64,000 bases of DNA from Bradyrhizobium xenonodulans (GTDB lineage Bacteria; Pseudomonadota; Alphaproteobacteria; Rhizobiales; Xanthobacteraceae), in the NCBI RefSeq assembly GCF_027594865.1, contig NZ_CP089391.1, forward strand, positions 2,634,501 to 2,698,500, written 5' to 3'. Under the pieces are notes generated by a model. The model searched no databases. It was not told the origin of the DNA and saw nothing but the letters and a program-made list of their open reading frames with translations. The translations under genes were made by a program, and so were the position numbers. Positions 7,994-17,221 of this stretch are shown piece after piece; within the stretch, counting starts at the first letter, position 1; each line of letters starts with the position of its first letter.

Positions 7994-8473
7994 CTAGCGC
8001 TTGGCTTCGCCGAACACCACGGTCGGCACCGCGCGGTTGACCACCTCGCGCAAGGCAAAACTCGATTGCACGCGCGCGACGCGCGGCAGGCGCGACAGCT
8101 CGGTGCGGTGGATACGCTCGAAATCCTGGATGTCGCGGGCGAGCACGATGAGGATGTAGTCGTCGGTGCCCGACATCAGGAAACAGCGCACCACGGAGGG
8201 GCACTTCACCACCTCCGCCTCGAACGCCTTCAGCGCATCGTCGCTCTGGCTCTCCAGCGCGATACGCACCAGCACGGTCGTGGTGAGGCCGAATTGCGCG
8301 AGATCGAGCGCGGCCTGGTAGGCCTGGATGTAGCCGTCGTCCTCCAGCGCCTTCTGCCGCCGCGCCAGCGCGGTGCTTGATAGCCCGACCTTGTTGGCGA
8401 GCTCGGTGTGGCTGGCCCGCGCATTGGTGGTGAGTTCCGCGAGGATGGCGAGATCTTTCCGGTCGAGGGCCAA
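7994..8473 (-). CDS. Lrp/AsnC family transcriptional regulator (probable alanine dehydrogenase regulator)
   Basis: An N-terminal winged helix-turn-helix (LDRKDLAILAELTTNARASH, then NKVGLSSTALARRQKALE) is followed by an RAM ligand domain with the motif MSGTDDYILIV. I use the TTG at 8473, which gives 159 residues and the typical ...LDRKDLAIL start; a GTG at 8551 would add 26 residues of low-complexity leader. It is divergent from alanine dehydrogenase, the classical arrangement for AldR-type regulators that activate ald in response to alanine. Neighbour-based assignment of the target is strong but not proven. Confidence 0.85.
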   Translation of the reverse strand: MALDRKDLAILAELTTNARASHTELANKVGLSSTALARRQKALEDDGYIQAYQAALDLAQFGLTTTVLVRIALESQSDDALKAFEAEVVKCPSVVRCFLMSGTDDYILIVLARDIQDFERIHRTELSRLPRVARVQSSFALREVVNRAVPTVVFGEAKR

Positions 8474-8606
8474 GGTTTCGTTTCCAGCGTGAAAGGGCGT
8501 TGATGCGCCGGAAACCGGCGCGGGGAGGCCAAAGCTAGCGGATATTTGCACGAAACCAAACCGGCGACGTCGCTACGATCATCGGGTGAATCAAAAGGAG
8601 CTGAGA

Positions 8607-9722
8607 ATGCGTGTCGGTGTGCCCAAGGAGATCAAAGTGCAGGAATATCGCGTCGGGCTCACTCCGGGCGCGGTCCGCGAATATATCGCGGCCGGGCACG
8701 AGGTGACGGTCGAGACCGGTGCCGGCAGCGGTATCGGCGCCACCGACGAGGTGTACCAGCGGGCAGGGGCCTCCATTGCGGGGAGCGCCCGCGAGATATT
8801 CGCGACGTCCGACATGATCGTGAAGGTGAAGGAGCCGCAGAAGGGCGAATGGGCTCAGCTCCGCGAAAGCCAGATCCTGTTTACCTACCTCCATCTTGCG
8901 CCGGATCCCGATCAGGCCAAGGGCCTGCTGGCCTCCGGCTGCACCGCGATCGCCTATGAAACCGTCACCGACGCGGCCGGTCACCTCCCCCTGCTCGCGC
9001 CGATGAGCGAAGTCGCCGGCCGCCTCGCCATCGAGGCCGCCGGCGCCGCGCTCAAGCGGTCCGTCGGCGGCCGCGGGCTGCTGCTTGGCGGCGTGCCCGG
9101 CGTGCAGCCGGCGCGCGTCGTCGTGCTCGGCGGCGGCGTGGTCGGAACGCAGGCCGCGCGCATGGCCGCTGGGCTCGGAGCGGAAGTCACGGTGATCGAC
9201 CGCTCGATTCCGCGGTTGCGCCAGCTCGACGACCTCTTTGCCGGACGCGTGCGCACCCGATTCTCCACGATCGAGTCGGTCGAGGAGGAGGTGTTTGCCG
9301 CCGACGTCGTGATCGGCGCCGTGCTGGTGCCGGGCGCGAGCGCACCCAAGCTCGTCACGCGTGCGATGCTGAAGTCGATGCGGCCGGGCGCGGTGCTGGT
9401 CGACGTCGCCATCGACCAGGGCGGTTGCTTCGAGACCTCGCATCCGACCACGCACACCGATCCGACCTATGAAATCGACGGCGTCGTGCATTATTGCGTT
9501 GCCAACATGCCGGGTGCCGTGCCGGTGACATCGAGCCAGGCTTTGAACAATGCGACACTGCCGTTCGGCCTGATGCTGGCGAGCAAGGGCTTTGCGGCGG
9601 TGCTGGAGAACCCGCATTTGCGCAACGGGCTGAACGTGCACCGCGGCCGCGTCACCAACAAGGCAGTGGCGGAGAGCCTCGGACTTGAGTTCGCGCCGGT
9701 AGAAAGCGGGCTGGCGGCATAA
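8607..9722 (+). CDS. ald: Alanine dehydrogenase
   Basis: The 371-residue protein catalyses NAD-dependent oxidative deamination of L-alanine to pyruvate and ammonium. It begins MRVGVPKEIKVQEYRVGLTP, the family's signature start with substrate-binding residues. It has FTYLHLAPDP with the catalytic His, the Rossmann motif VVVLGGGVVGTQAARMA, and DVAIDQGGCFETSHPTTH. The ATG at 8607 is preceded by AAAAGGAG; the GTG at 8586 seven codons upstream is too early. Length is standard. The divergent Lrp-type gene is its likely regulator. Confidence 0.95.
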   Translation: MRVGVPKEIKVQEYRVGLTPGAVREYIAAGHEVTVETGAGSGIGATDEVYQRAGASIAGSAREIFATSDMIVKVKEPQKGEWAQLRESQILFTYLHLAPDPDQAKGLLASGCTAIAYETVTDAAGHLPLLAPMSEVAGRLAIEAAGAALKRSVGGRGLLLGGVPGVQPARVVVLGGGVVGTQAARMAAGLGAEVTVIDRSIPRLRQLDDLFAGRVRTRFSTIESVEEEVFAADVVIGAVLVPGASAPKLVTRAMLKSMRPGAVLVDVAIDQGGCFETSHPTTHTDPTYEIDGVVHYCVANMPGAVPVTSSQALNNATLPFGLMLASKGFAAVLENPHLRNGLNVHRGRVTNKAVAESLGLEFAPVESGLAA

Positions 9723-9735
9723 GTGTGCCGCTCGC

Positions 9736-11646
9736 TCACCCCTTCGTCAGCCTGTACTGCCGCAGATCCGGATCGTGCGTCATGCGCCAATAGTCCACGA
9801 ACCGCCATGGCATCGCCGAGAACACGCGGCCGCTGCTGTTGCGGTAGTAGGTGCTCATGCCCGGATGGGTCCAGATCATGGCCTCGTGCTCGGCGTCGAC
9901 CTTGCGGACATAGTCGTCCAGCACGTCCTGACGGACGTCGATCGCTGCGACGTCGTGCTCGATCATGCCGGCGAGGCAGGCGGAGATATAGCGGCTCTGG
10001 CATTCCGACTGGAAGATGACGCTGCCGCCATGGGCGGGCCCGGAGTTCGGGCCGAGCATGCAGAAGAAGTTGGGAAAGCCTGGCACGGTGAGGCCGAGGA
10101 ACGCGGTCGGATTGTCGTCGGCCCAAGCCTCGCGCAGATCTTTGCCATCGCGGCCGTTGACGTTGAGGCGCGCCGCCATCTCCGTGACCTTGAAGCCGGT
10201 GGCGACCACGATGATGTCGGCGGGGCGGTGCTTGCCATCGGCGGTGACGATGCCGGTCTGGTCGAAATGGCCGATCGCCTCGGTGACGAGCTCGACATTG
10301 TCCCGCGTCAACGTCTTGAACCAGTTGTTGTCGAGCAGGATGCGCTTGCCGTAGGGCGGATAGGTCGGCACGCATTTCTCGATCAGGTCGGGACGGTCCT
10401 TCAACTCCGACAGGATGAAGTCGGTCAGTTCCTGGCGGTGCCGGTCATTGCCCTTGTTGACGGCGCGCTCCGGATGCGGCCAGGCCGGGTCCTTGCGCAG
10501 GAAAGGCAGGAGACCGTCGCCATAGCGCCAGAACATGTTGAAGCGATACCACTGCACATAGAAGGGCAGGTGCGCGAGCAGCCAGCGGGCGCCCTCGCTG
10601 ATCGGATCGGAATAGCCCTTCACCGGCCGCGCCCATTGCGCGCTGCGCTGATAGACCGTGACGGAGGCGACGCGGCCGGCAATCGCCGGCACGAGCTGCA
10701 TCGACGTCGCGCCGGTGCCGATCACGGCGACGTGCTTGCCGTCGAAACTGACATCATCGGACCACAGCGCCGAGTGCAGGATCGTTCCCTTGAAGTTTTC
10801 TTCGCCCTGGAAATGCGCGCGGGAGGGGTCGTTGAGCTGGCCGATGGCGGAGACAAGCGCGGTGGACTCGAAGGTCTCTTCGCCGTTCCTCGTTTTCAGC
10901 GTGGAGATCCAGCGCCGCTTGCCTTCGTCCCAACGGGATGACGTCAGCTCGGTGTTGACGCGCAGATGCTTGCGGATGCCGTATTCCTCGGCGACCTTTT
11001 GGAGATAGCCGAGCAATTCCTCGCGCTGGCAGAAATAGCGCGTCCATGCATTGCCCGAGCCGAACGAGTAGGAATAGGAATGGTTCGGCGTATCGACGCC
11101 GCAGCCGGGATAACGGTTGATCCACCACGTGCCGCCGAGCTCGTCGTTCTTCTCGACGATGGTGTAGGGGATGCCGAGATGGCCGAGCGCGACGCCGAGC
11201 GCGATAGCGCAGACACCGGCACCGACGATCAGCACGTGCTGGTCCGCGAGCTTGCTGTCGGAAGGGCGATTGGTCCAGCGCGGCTCGCGCGGCACGAAGC
11301 CCATCTCCTCGCGCATCAACGGCGCATATTCCGGCGCGACATTCTCGCCGAGGCAGGCACGCATCATCTTGAGCAACAGCTCCTCGCCGGGATCGGTGAT
11401 GACGGGCTTGGGCGTGCCATCGGCAAAGAGCTTGACGACCGCAGCGCGGATCTCGTCCTGGATCTCGGGGGGCACCCCTGCCTCGGGATCGGGGATGAGG
11501 CGAATGTCGCGCTTGGGCAAATACGGCGGTTCGAGCCATTTCTCGTCGCCGGTCATGTGCACGAGCACCATCAGGAGGCAGCGGATGTCTCCTTCGGCGA
11601 TGGCCGAAGCGATGTCGAACGGCCTGTGTGGAGATGCGATGTTCAT
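9736..11646 (-). CDS. Baeyer-Villiger-type flavin monooxygenase with N-terminal extension
   Basis: The 636-residue enzyme has an FAD-binding motif at about 139-152 (LIVGAGVCAIALGV), then GGTWWINRYPGCGVDTPNH. The Baeyer-Villiger fingerprint appears as FKGTILHSALW, with Ser where Thr is common. A second dinucleotide site (AVIGTGATSMQL) should bind NADPH, and IVVATGF closes the fold. About 135 residues precede the FAD domain, an extension seen in some monooxygenases of bulky or cyclic ketones. It would insert oxygen into a ketone to give an ester or lactone. It overlaps the TetR gene by four bases (ATGA) and is therefore probably cotranscribed with the acyl-CoA ligase. Confidence 0.88.
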   Translation of the reverse strand: MNIASPHRPFDIASAIAEGDIRCLLMVLVHMTGDEKWLEPPYLPKRDIRLIPDPEAGVPPEIQDEIRAAVVKLFADGTPKPVITDPGEELLLKMMRACLGENVAPEYAPLMREEMGFVPREPRWTNRPSDSKLADQHVLIVGAGVCAIALGVALGHLGIPYTIVEKNDELGGTWWINRYPGCGVDTPNHSYSYSFGSGNAWTRYFCQREELLGYLQKVAEEYGIRKHLRVNTELTSSRWDEGKRRWISTLKTRNGEETFESTALVSAIGQLNDPSRAHFQGEENFKGTILHSALWSDDVSFDGKHVAVIGTGATSMQLVPAIAGRVASVTVYQRSAQWARPVKGYSDPISEGARWLLAHLPFYVQWYRFNMFWRYGDGLLPFLRKDPAWPHPERAVNKGNDRHRQELTDFILSELKDRPDLIEKCVPTYPPYGKRILLDNNWFKTLTRDNVELVTEAIGHFDQTGIVTADGKHRPADIIVVATGFKVTEMAARLNVNGRDGKDLREAWADDNPTAFLGLTVPGFPNFFCMLGPNSGPAHGGSVIFQSECQSRYISACLAGMIEHDVAAIDVRQDVLDDYVRKVDAEHEAMIWTHPGMSTYYRNSSGRVFSAMPWRFVDYWRMTHDPDLRQYRLTKG

Positions 11647-12290
11647 GGCGTGTCCTGATCTCCGGATGCAGTGAAGAGGCCGCGCGTCATCAGCTTGCGA
11701 TAGGCGGAGATGACGTGGTCGGGCACGGCGGTGACGAGGCCTTCCGAATAGGAGTAGCGGCGGCTGAGGTAGCCGCGCGAGCCCATCAGCATATGGACGA
11801 TCGCCTCGAACTCCTCGTCGCTGTAATCCTGAATTGCGCCGGAACGCCGCGCGCGACGCAAAATGCGGACATAGGCGACCGAGATGTTGTCGAGGTGCTT
11901 CTGGTAGCCGATCGGCGCGAAGAACTCGGCCTCGTTGAGGATACGCAAGAACTCCGGCACCTCGCGGATGAAGTCGAAGAAGGCGGAGAAGCGCTCGATC
12001 TCCTGCCGCGCCGCATCCGCCGTGCCGGTGCGGGCGCGGATGAACTCGACCATGTCGAGGCCGATCTTGGGCAGGAGCTGGTCGAGCAGCTCCTGGCGGT
12101 TTTCGAAATGATTGTAGAAGGTGCCTTGGGCGACGCCGGCCTGCTCGGTGATGCGGGCAACGGACGCCTCGGCATAGCCATGCTTGCCGACGACCTTGGT
12201 GGCGGCGTCGAAGATCTTCTGCTTGGTCCAGGCGTTGCGCTCGACGCGGTTGAGTTTTGTCACTTTCGCGGTGGCTGGGCCTTGCGTCAT
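11643..12290 (-). CDS. TetR/AcrR family transcriptional regulator
   Basis: The 215-residue protein has an N-terminal TetR DNA-binding domain: TKQKIFDAATKVVGKHGYAE, then ARITEQAGVAQGTFYNHFEN with the recognition helix. The remaining 130 residues form a helical ligand domain. It sits between the acyl-CoA ligase (4-base overlap upstream) and the monooxygenase (4-base overlap downstream), so it is produced with the enzymes it probably controls. The palindrome at 13823-13845 in front of this operon is the natural candidate target, and an acyl-CoA or ketone pathway compound the likely ligand. Confidence 0.9.
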   Translation of the reverse strand: MTQGPATAKVTKLNRVERNAWTKQKIFDAATKVVGKHGYAEASVARITEQAGVAQGTFYNHFENRQELLDQLLPKIGLDMVEFIRARTGTADAARQEIERFSAFFDFIREVPEFLRILNEAEFFAPIGYQKHLDNISVAYVRILRRARRSGAIQDYSDEEFEAIVHMLMGSRGYLSRRYSYSEGLVTAVPDHVISAYRKLMTRGLFTASGDQDTP

Positions 12291-13780
12291 GCCACGGTCT
12301 CCAGTTCAGCGCGCAGCACGCGCTTGAGAATTTTTCCGCTGGGATTGCGGGGCAGGCTGTCGCGGATGACGAACTGTTTCGGCACCTTGAAGCTTGCGAG
12401 CCGCGCGCGGCAGTGTTCGGTGAGGGCAGGGAGCTCGAGGCTCGCGCCTTCGGCCAGCACGATGATGGCGACGGGACGCTCGCCCCAGCGTGGATCGCGC
12501 AGTCCAACCACCGCGACCTCACGTACCTCTGGTAGCTCGTGGATGACGCGCTCGACCTCGGAGGAGGCGATGTTCTCGCCGCCCGAGATGATCATGTCCT
12601 TCTTGCGGTCGGTCAGATAGAGAAAACCCTCGTCGTCGAGATAGCCGATGTCGCCGCTGCGGAACCAATCGCCGAAGAAGGCGGACGCCGTCTTCTCCGG
12701 ATCCTGCCAATAGCCGCGCGTGATCTTGGGACCGCGCAGGCAGATCTCGCCGTTGACGTTCGGCGGCAGTTTGTTGCCGTCCTCGTCGCGAATCTCGATC
12801 TCGACATGGGCGATGGCGCGGCCGGTCGAGCCGATCTTCTCGATCTCGCGGCCGGCCTCCATGAAAGTGTCGCCGCCGACGGTCTCGGTGAGGCCGTAGG
12901 CGTCGATGTAGCGCGCATTGCGAAAATAGTCGGAGAAGGCGCGGATGCGCAGCTCCGGCGTCTTCTCGCCGCCGCCGATCGCCCATTGCAGGCTTGAGAC
13001 GTCGTAATGGTCGCGGGTGGGGCAGGTGAGCATCGCGGTGGTCATGACGGGCGCGAACCAGGCGGCGTTGAGTCTGTCCTCGGCGATGGCGCCAAGGGCC
13101 GTCTCCGGCTCGAAATTGCGCTCGATGTGGATGAAGCCGCCATGCCAGAGCACGGCAATGCCGGGCAGGTCGAGCGCGCCGACGTGATAGAGCGGCCCGA
13201 CGACGAGGAGGCGCGTGTCGGCGCCAAGACCGAGAGCAATCGTCTGGTCGGCCGACTTCCAGTAGAAATTATCGTAGGCGAGCATCACGCCCTTGGGGCG
13301 GTCGGTCGTGCCCGAGGTGTACATCAACCGCATCAGGTCGGATGGCTGACGGATGCGCATCGGCGCCGGCGCTGCATCGCTTGCGAGACGCGTGACGCTT
13401 TGCTGCGCTGCCTCGTCGAGTACGACAATTCGGGTGCCTGCGGCATTTGCGGCTAGCTCTTCATCGACGATCAACAGGCGTGCGCCGGCATTGCCGACAA
13501 TGAAGCCGACCTCGTCGCGCGAGAGGCGGAAGTTGATCGGCAAGAACACCGCGCCGAGGTGGCTGGTCGCGAAGACAAGTTCGAGAAACGCCGCGCTGTT
13601 CTTCATCAGCACGGCCACGACATCGCCGGCGCCGATGTTCTGCGCGGCGAGCCAGCCGGCTGCTTGCCGGATGCGCGCATCGAGAACCGCGTAGGAGATC
13701 TCCTCGCCGCGATATTTCAGCGCGGGCCGCTCCGGCGTTCGCCGGGCATGGAAGGCGATGAAGCTCGAAAGATTGATCAT
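12287..13780 (-). CDS. Acyl-CoA ligase (AMP-dependent synthetase)
   Basis: The 497-residue ANL-family enzyme activates a carboxylic acid to its acyl-CoA through an acyl-adenylate. The P-loop is MYTSGTTDRPKGVML, motif A4/A5 is YIDAYGLTETVGGD, the hinge region is FRSGDIGYLDDEGFLYLTDR and KKDMIISGGENI, and the catalytic lysine lies in PRNPSGKILKR at the C-terminus. The acid is unknown; the context of a Baeyer-Villiger monooxygenase and a divergent ABC transporter suggests a medium-size or cyclic acid. It is the first gene of the minus-strand ligase-TetR-monooxygenase operon. Confidence 0.88.
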   Translation of the reverse strand: MINLSSFIAFHARRTPERPALKYRGEEISYAVLDARIRQAAGWLAAQNIGAGDVVAVLMKNSAAFLELVFATSHLGAVFLPINFRLSRDEVGFIVGNAGARLLIVDEELAANAAGTRIVVLDEAAQQSVTRLASDAAPAPMRIRQPSDLMRLMYTSGTTDRPKGVMLAYDNFYWKSADQTIALGLGADTRLLVVGPLYHVGALDLPGIAVLWHGGFIHIERNFEPETALGAIAEDRLNAAWFAPVMTTAMLTCPTRDHYDVSSLQWAIGGGEKTPELRIRAFSDYFRNARYIDAYGLTETVGGDTFMEAGREIEKIGSTGRAIAHVEIEIRDEDGNKLPPNVNGEICLRGPKITRGYWQDPEKTASAFFGDWFRSGDIGYLDDEGFLYLTDRKKDMIISGGENIASSEVERVIHELPEVREVAVVGLRDPRWGERPVAIIVLAEGASLELPALTEHCRARLASFKVPKQFVIRDSLPRNPSGKILKRVLRAELETVA

Positions 13781-13822
13781 TCTGCGGTTTCGGGCCGATT
13801 GGCGGCCTCGTTTCCTCTCCTT

Positions 13823-13845
13823 ATGAATTCTGACTCATAATTCAT
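13823..13845. promoter_or_regulatory. Candidate TetR operator between divergent ligase and ABC operons
   Basis: ATGAATT (13823-13829) and AATTCAT (13839-13845) are perfect 7-bp arms around nine bases. An internal ACTCAT also pairs with the left arm with one mismatch, so three half-sites are present. It lies 43 bases before the ligase ATG and about 105 bases before the binding-protein ATG, and a TTGACG -35-like element follows at 13852. The TetR encoded in the adjacent operon is the probable binder. Confidence 0.5.
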
Positions 13846-13950
13846 GTTTGGCTTGACGTCACCCCCTCCCTCTGAAATCCTCGGGAACACGGAGACGAGA
13901 CGATCTCCGACAGGGATCAGGACACGCCGACCCGAAAGAGGGAGGGGAAA

Positions 13951-15210
13951 ATGACGAGAACCCGCACGCCGGGCATCAGCCGCCGTTCAACGCTGGCGCT
14001 GATGGGCGCCGGTGCGATGAGTGTTGCCGCGCCGTGGGTGGCGCGGGCGCAAGCCAAGACCATCAAGATCGGCATGCCGACGATTCTGTCGGGCCGCGTG
14101 GCGCAGCTCGGCACGTCCTCGCGCAATGCGGTGATGCTAGAGGTCGACAAGGTCAACGCCGCTGGCGGCCTCGCCGGGCGGCAGATCGAGATGGTGATCC
14201 GTGACTCCAAGGGCCAGCCGCAGGAAGCTGCCCGCGTCGCGCGCGAGCTCGTCAATACCGACGGCTGCGAGCTGCTGATCGATGCCGAAGCCTCGTCTGG
14301 CGCCTTCGCGGTGCACGAGGTTGCACGCGATCTCGGCGTGTTCTGCATCCACACCAATTCGGAGACCTCGGCGCTGACCGCGGACCCCAAGCAGCATATT
14401 CCCAATGCGTTCCGCACCGCGCGGCAGGGTGTGCACGACTCCATCGTTGGCGGCAGTTATGCCGCAGCGATCGCCAAGGCCAAGGGCCTGAAGAAATGGG
14501 CGACCTGTTCGCCCGACTATGCCTACGGGCGCGATACGACCGGCGAATTCACGCTGTACCTGAAGCGCTTTGCGCCCGAGGTCGAGATCATCAGCGAGTC
14601 CTGGCCAAAGCTGTTCCAGCCCGACTACACCGAAGTGGTCACCAAGATACTGCAGGCCAAACCGCAAGCGCTCTATTCCTGCCTGTGGGGCGGCGATCTC
14701 ACCTCTTACATCGACCAGGCCAACATCTACGCGATGTTCGGCCAGATGGAGGTGTTCGCGGTCAACATGGCCGACTACACCGCGCTCACCGTGGTGAAGA
14801 ACCTGCCCAAGGGCATCCACTCCGGCAACCGCTACATCAAGAGTTTCCCAGCGACGCCGGTGAATGCCGCCTGGGGCGATGCCTACAAGGCAAAGTACAA
14901 CGAATATCCGACCAACTGGTCGTGGGAGAACGCCACCGCAATCATGTTGATGGCGGAAGCTGCGAAGAAGGCGAACTCGGCCGACGGCAAGAAGATCGCG
15001 GAGGTGCTGAAGGGCCTCACCATCAAGTGCCCATTTGGCGCCGACGGCACCGTGACGATGCGCGGCGACGATCACACCCTTGTCGGCTACGCGATCGGCT
15101 GGGGCACCACGATCCCGCAGGAGCCCTACGTGCCGGAGATCAAAGCTGGTGACTGGAAGACCATCTTCGAGCTAGAGGCCGAGTGGAAGAAGAGCAAGGG
15201 CTACACCTGA
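13951..15210 (+). CDS. ABC transporter substrate-binding protein, branched-chain amino acid/amide type (Tat-exported)
   Basis: The 419-residue protein opens with a twin-arginine signal (SRRSTLALMGAGAMSVAAP) and an ARAQA cleavage region. The mature part has the type I periplasmic binding fold: IKIGMPTILSGRVAQLG at the start and ELLIDAEASSGAFAVHEVA near the ligand pocket. A strong GGGAGGGG site precedes the ATG. It heads a complete LivHMGF-type transporter. The divergent Baeyer-Villiger/ligase operon suggests that it imports that pathway's substrate and not an amino acid. A hairpin follows the stop codon. Confidence 0.88.
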   Translation: MTRTRTPGISRRSTLALMGAGAMSVAAPWVARAQAKTIKIGMPTILSGRVAQLGTSSRNAVMLEVDKVNAAGGLAGRQIEMVIRDSKGQPQEAARVARELVNTDGCELLIDAEASSGAFAVHEVARDLGVFCIHTNSETSALTADPKQHIPNAFRTARQGVHDSIVGGSYAAAIAKAKGLKKWATCSPDYAYGRDTTGEFTLYLKRFAPEVEIISESWPKLFQPDYTEVVTKILQAKPQALYSCLWGGDLTSYIDQANIYAMFGQMEVFAVNMADYTALTVVKNLPKGIHSGNRYIKSFPATPVNAAWGDAYKAKYNEYPTNWSWENATAIMLMAEAAKKANSADGKKIAEVLKGLTIKCPFGADGTVTMRGDDHTLVGYAIGWGTTIPQEPYVPEIKAGDWKTIFELEAEWKKSKGYT

Positions 15211-15220
15211 TCACGCGCTT

Positions 15221-15246
15221 GGCGGGGACGGGCGACCGTCTCCGCC
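15221..15246 (+). terminator. Intercistronic hairpin after the binding-protein gene
   Basis: GGCGGGGACGG pairs with CCGTCTCCGCC (one G-U) around a GCGA loop, followed by a T-rich stretch (gtttcgtttt). It sits 11 bases after the stop and before the permease gene, so it may act as a partial terminator or 3'-end stabiliser. Confidence 0.55.
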
Positions 15247-15300
15247 GTCGTCGTTTCGTTTTCCGCGCCGTCTCAAGCGCGCCGCAATGAAAGTGCTCCC

Positions 15301-16203
15301 GTGGATCTCGATGCGCTCGCCGGCTGCCTCTCCAGCTCCGCCTGCCTGGTGACGCAAACCACCAGCGGCTTCATTATCGGTATGCTCCTGTTTCTCGTGG
15401 CGGTCGGGCTGACCTTGATCTTCGGCGTGCTGAAGGTCGTCAATTTCAGCCACGGCGCCTTTTACATGTTCGGCGCCTATTTCGCGATGACGGCCTATCA
15501 GCTCACCGGCAGCTTTGCGCTGGCGATGCTGGCGGGCGCGGCCGGCACGGCCATCCTCGGCCTGGTCTTCGAGCGCGTTTTCATGAGTCGCGTCTATGGC
15601 GCCGATGTCTTGATGCAGCTGCTCGTCTGCTACGCCTTCGTGCTGATCTTCGACGATGTCGTGCGCATCATCTGGGGGCCCGAATTCAAGTCGATGGGCA
15701 TGCCGTCCGCGTTCCAGGTGATGCCGTTGTTCATCGCCGGCGGCGTGGTGCCGCCATATTATCTGCTGCTGATCGGCGTCGCGCTCGTCGCGGCGATCGT
15801 GCTCGGCATCGGGCTGTCGCGCAGCCGGATCGGCAAGGTGATCCGCGCCGCCGCGCATAATCCCGGCATGGTGTCGGCGCTCGGCATCAACACCGGCCTG
15901 ATCTATGGCGGCGTGTTCGCGCTCGGCGGCATGCTGGCAGGGCTCGCCGGTGCGCTCGCCGCGCCGGTGCGGTCGCTGACCCCTGGGATGGGATTTTCAG
16001 TGCTGATCGAATCCTTCATCGTCACGGTGATCGGCGGCATGGGCTCGATCCTCGGCGCGCTGATCGGCGCGCTGCTGCTCGGCCTGATCCGCTCCTTCGG
16101 CTCGCTCGGCTTTCCACTGTTCACGGAAGGCCTGATGTACCTGTTCATGGTGATCGTGCTGGTCTCCAAGCCCACCGGCCTGTTCGGCAAGGAGGCGGCA
16201 TGA
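15301..16203 (+). CDS. Branched-chain-type ABC transporter permease (LivH-like)
   Basis: This 300-residue integral membrane protein has about eight hydrophobic segments and the LivH signature GLTLIFGVLKVVNFSHGAFYM near the N-terminus. The conserved cytoplasmic loop GALAAPVRSLTPGMG and the C-terminal VTVIGGMGSILGALIGALLL are also typical. The frame opens at a GTG; an ATG at 15287 is out of frame. The gene overlaps the LivM-like gene by four bases (ATGA), so translation is coupled. It forms the channel with that protein. Confidence 0.9.
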   Translation: MDLDALAGCLSSSACLVTQTTSGFIIGMLLFLVAVGLTLIFGVLKVVNFSHGAFYMFGAYFAMTAYQLTGSFALAMLAGAAGTAILGLVFERVFMSRVYGADVLMQLLVCYAFVLIFDDVVRIIWGPEFKSMGMPSAFQVMPLFIAGGVVPPYYLLLIGVALVAAIVLGIGLSRSRIGKVIRAAAHNPGMVSALGINTGLIYGGVFALGGMLAGLAGALAAPVRSLTPGMGFSVLIESFIVTVIGGMGSILGALIGALLLGLIRSFGSLGFPLFTEGLMYLFMVIVLVSKPTGLFGKEAA

Positions 16204-17219
16204 CCGAGCTGGAAGCCGGACGCGCGCAAACGCTGGCGCCGGTGCGCAGCGGCGCGGCGCTACAACGCTATCGAGATGTCCTGATCGCCGTGGTCGCCTT
16301 CGCCGTGCTGGCGAGCCTGCCGCTGTTCACCGGCAGCAAGGCGCTGCTCGACTTCGTCATCCGCTGCTCGGCTTACGGCCTGTTCGCGACCTCGCTCAAC
16401 CTGCTGGTCGGCTACACCGGCCTGACCTCGTTCGGCCACGGCATGTTCTTCGGCCTTGGCGCCTACGGCTTCGGCCTGATCATGCAGAAGCTTGCCGTGC
16501 CGATTCCGGTCGCCTTCATCGCGACATTGGCGATCACGGCGGTGGTTGCGGCAATCATCGGCGCGATCTGCGTGCGGCTGAAGGAGATCTACTTCGCCTT
16601 CGTCACGCTCGCGTTCCAGATGCTGATCCACTCGACCATCCTGTCCTGGGCCTCGTTCACCGGCGGCGACCAGGGCCTGCGCGGCGGCATTCCGCGCCCC
16701 GCATTCCTCGGCATCAACCTCGCCAATCACGTCCATCTCTATATCGCGAGCTGTGCGCTCCTGATCCTCGGCCTGCTCGCGATGCGCCAGATCGCGCAAT
16801 CGCCGTTCGGCTACACGCTGCGCATGATCCGCGACAATGCCGCGCGCGCGAGCTTCCTCGGCATCGACGTCTGGCGCGCCAAGCTCACCGTCTTCGTGCT
16901 GGCGGCGCTGTTCGCATCGATGGGCGGCATGGTGATGGCGCTGTTCGTCTCCGGCGCCTATCCGGAATTTGCCTATTGGACCATCTCGGGCGAGGGCATC
17001 TTCATCAACATGCTCGGCGGCGTCTCGACCTTCCTGGGGCCAATGGTCGGCACCGTGTTGCTGCTGCTCCTCAACGACACCGTGACGCGCTTCACCGAAT
17101 ATCACGGCATCGTGCTCGGCGTGGTCATCCTGTTCTTCGCGCTGGGCCTGCGCAAGGGCCTCCTGGATTTCGTCTCCGAATGGATTTCGCAGCGGCGCGA
17201 CGCAGGCGAGGGGCGCTAG
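16200..17219 (+). CDS. Branched-chain-type ABC transporter permease (LivM-like)
   Basis: The 339-residue second permease has the LivM motif LNLLVGYTGLTSFGHGMFFG and GDQGLRGGIPRP, plus the coupling region IRDNAARASFLGIDVWRAKL. Around ten hydrophobic segments are visible. The first 25 residues are polar and probably cytoplasmic. It overlaps the upstream permease by four bases and is followed after two bases by the ATPase gene, so the operon order is binding protein, LivH, LivM, LivG, LivF. Confidence 0.9.
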   Translation: MTELEAGRAQTLAPVRSGAALQRYRDVLIAVVAFAVLASLPLFTGSKALLDFVIRCSAYGLFATSLNLLVGYTGLTSFGHGMFFGLGAYGFGLIMQKLAVPIPVAFIATLAITAVVAAIIGAICVRLKEIYFAFVTLAFQMLIHSTILSWASFTGGDQGLRGGIPRPAFLGINLANHVHLYIASCALLILGLLAMRQIAQSPFGYTLRMIRDNAARASFLGIDVWRAKLTVFVLAALFASMGGMVMALFVSGAYPEFAYWTISGEGIFINMLGGVSTFLGPMVGTVLLLLLNDTVTRFTEYHGIVLGVVILFFALGLRKGLLDFVSEWISQRRDAGEGR

Positions 17220-17221
17220 CC

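Noticed and set aside
11647..12522. N-terminal extension of the monooxygenase frame up to 12522
   Set aside because: The extra residues are Arg/Pro-rich and overlap the TetR and ligase genes completely. The ATG at 11646 overlaps the TetR stop as ATGA and gives a normal start.
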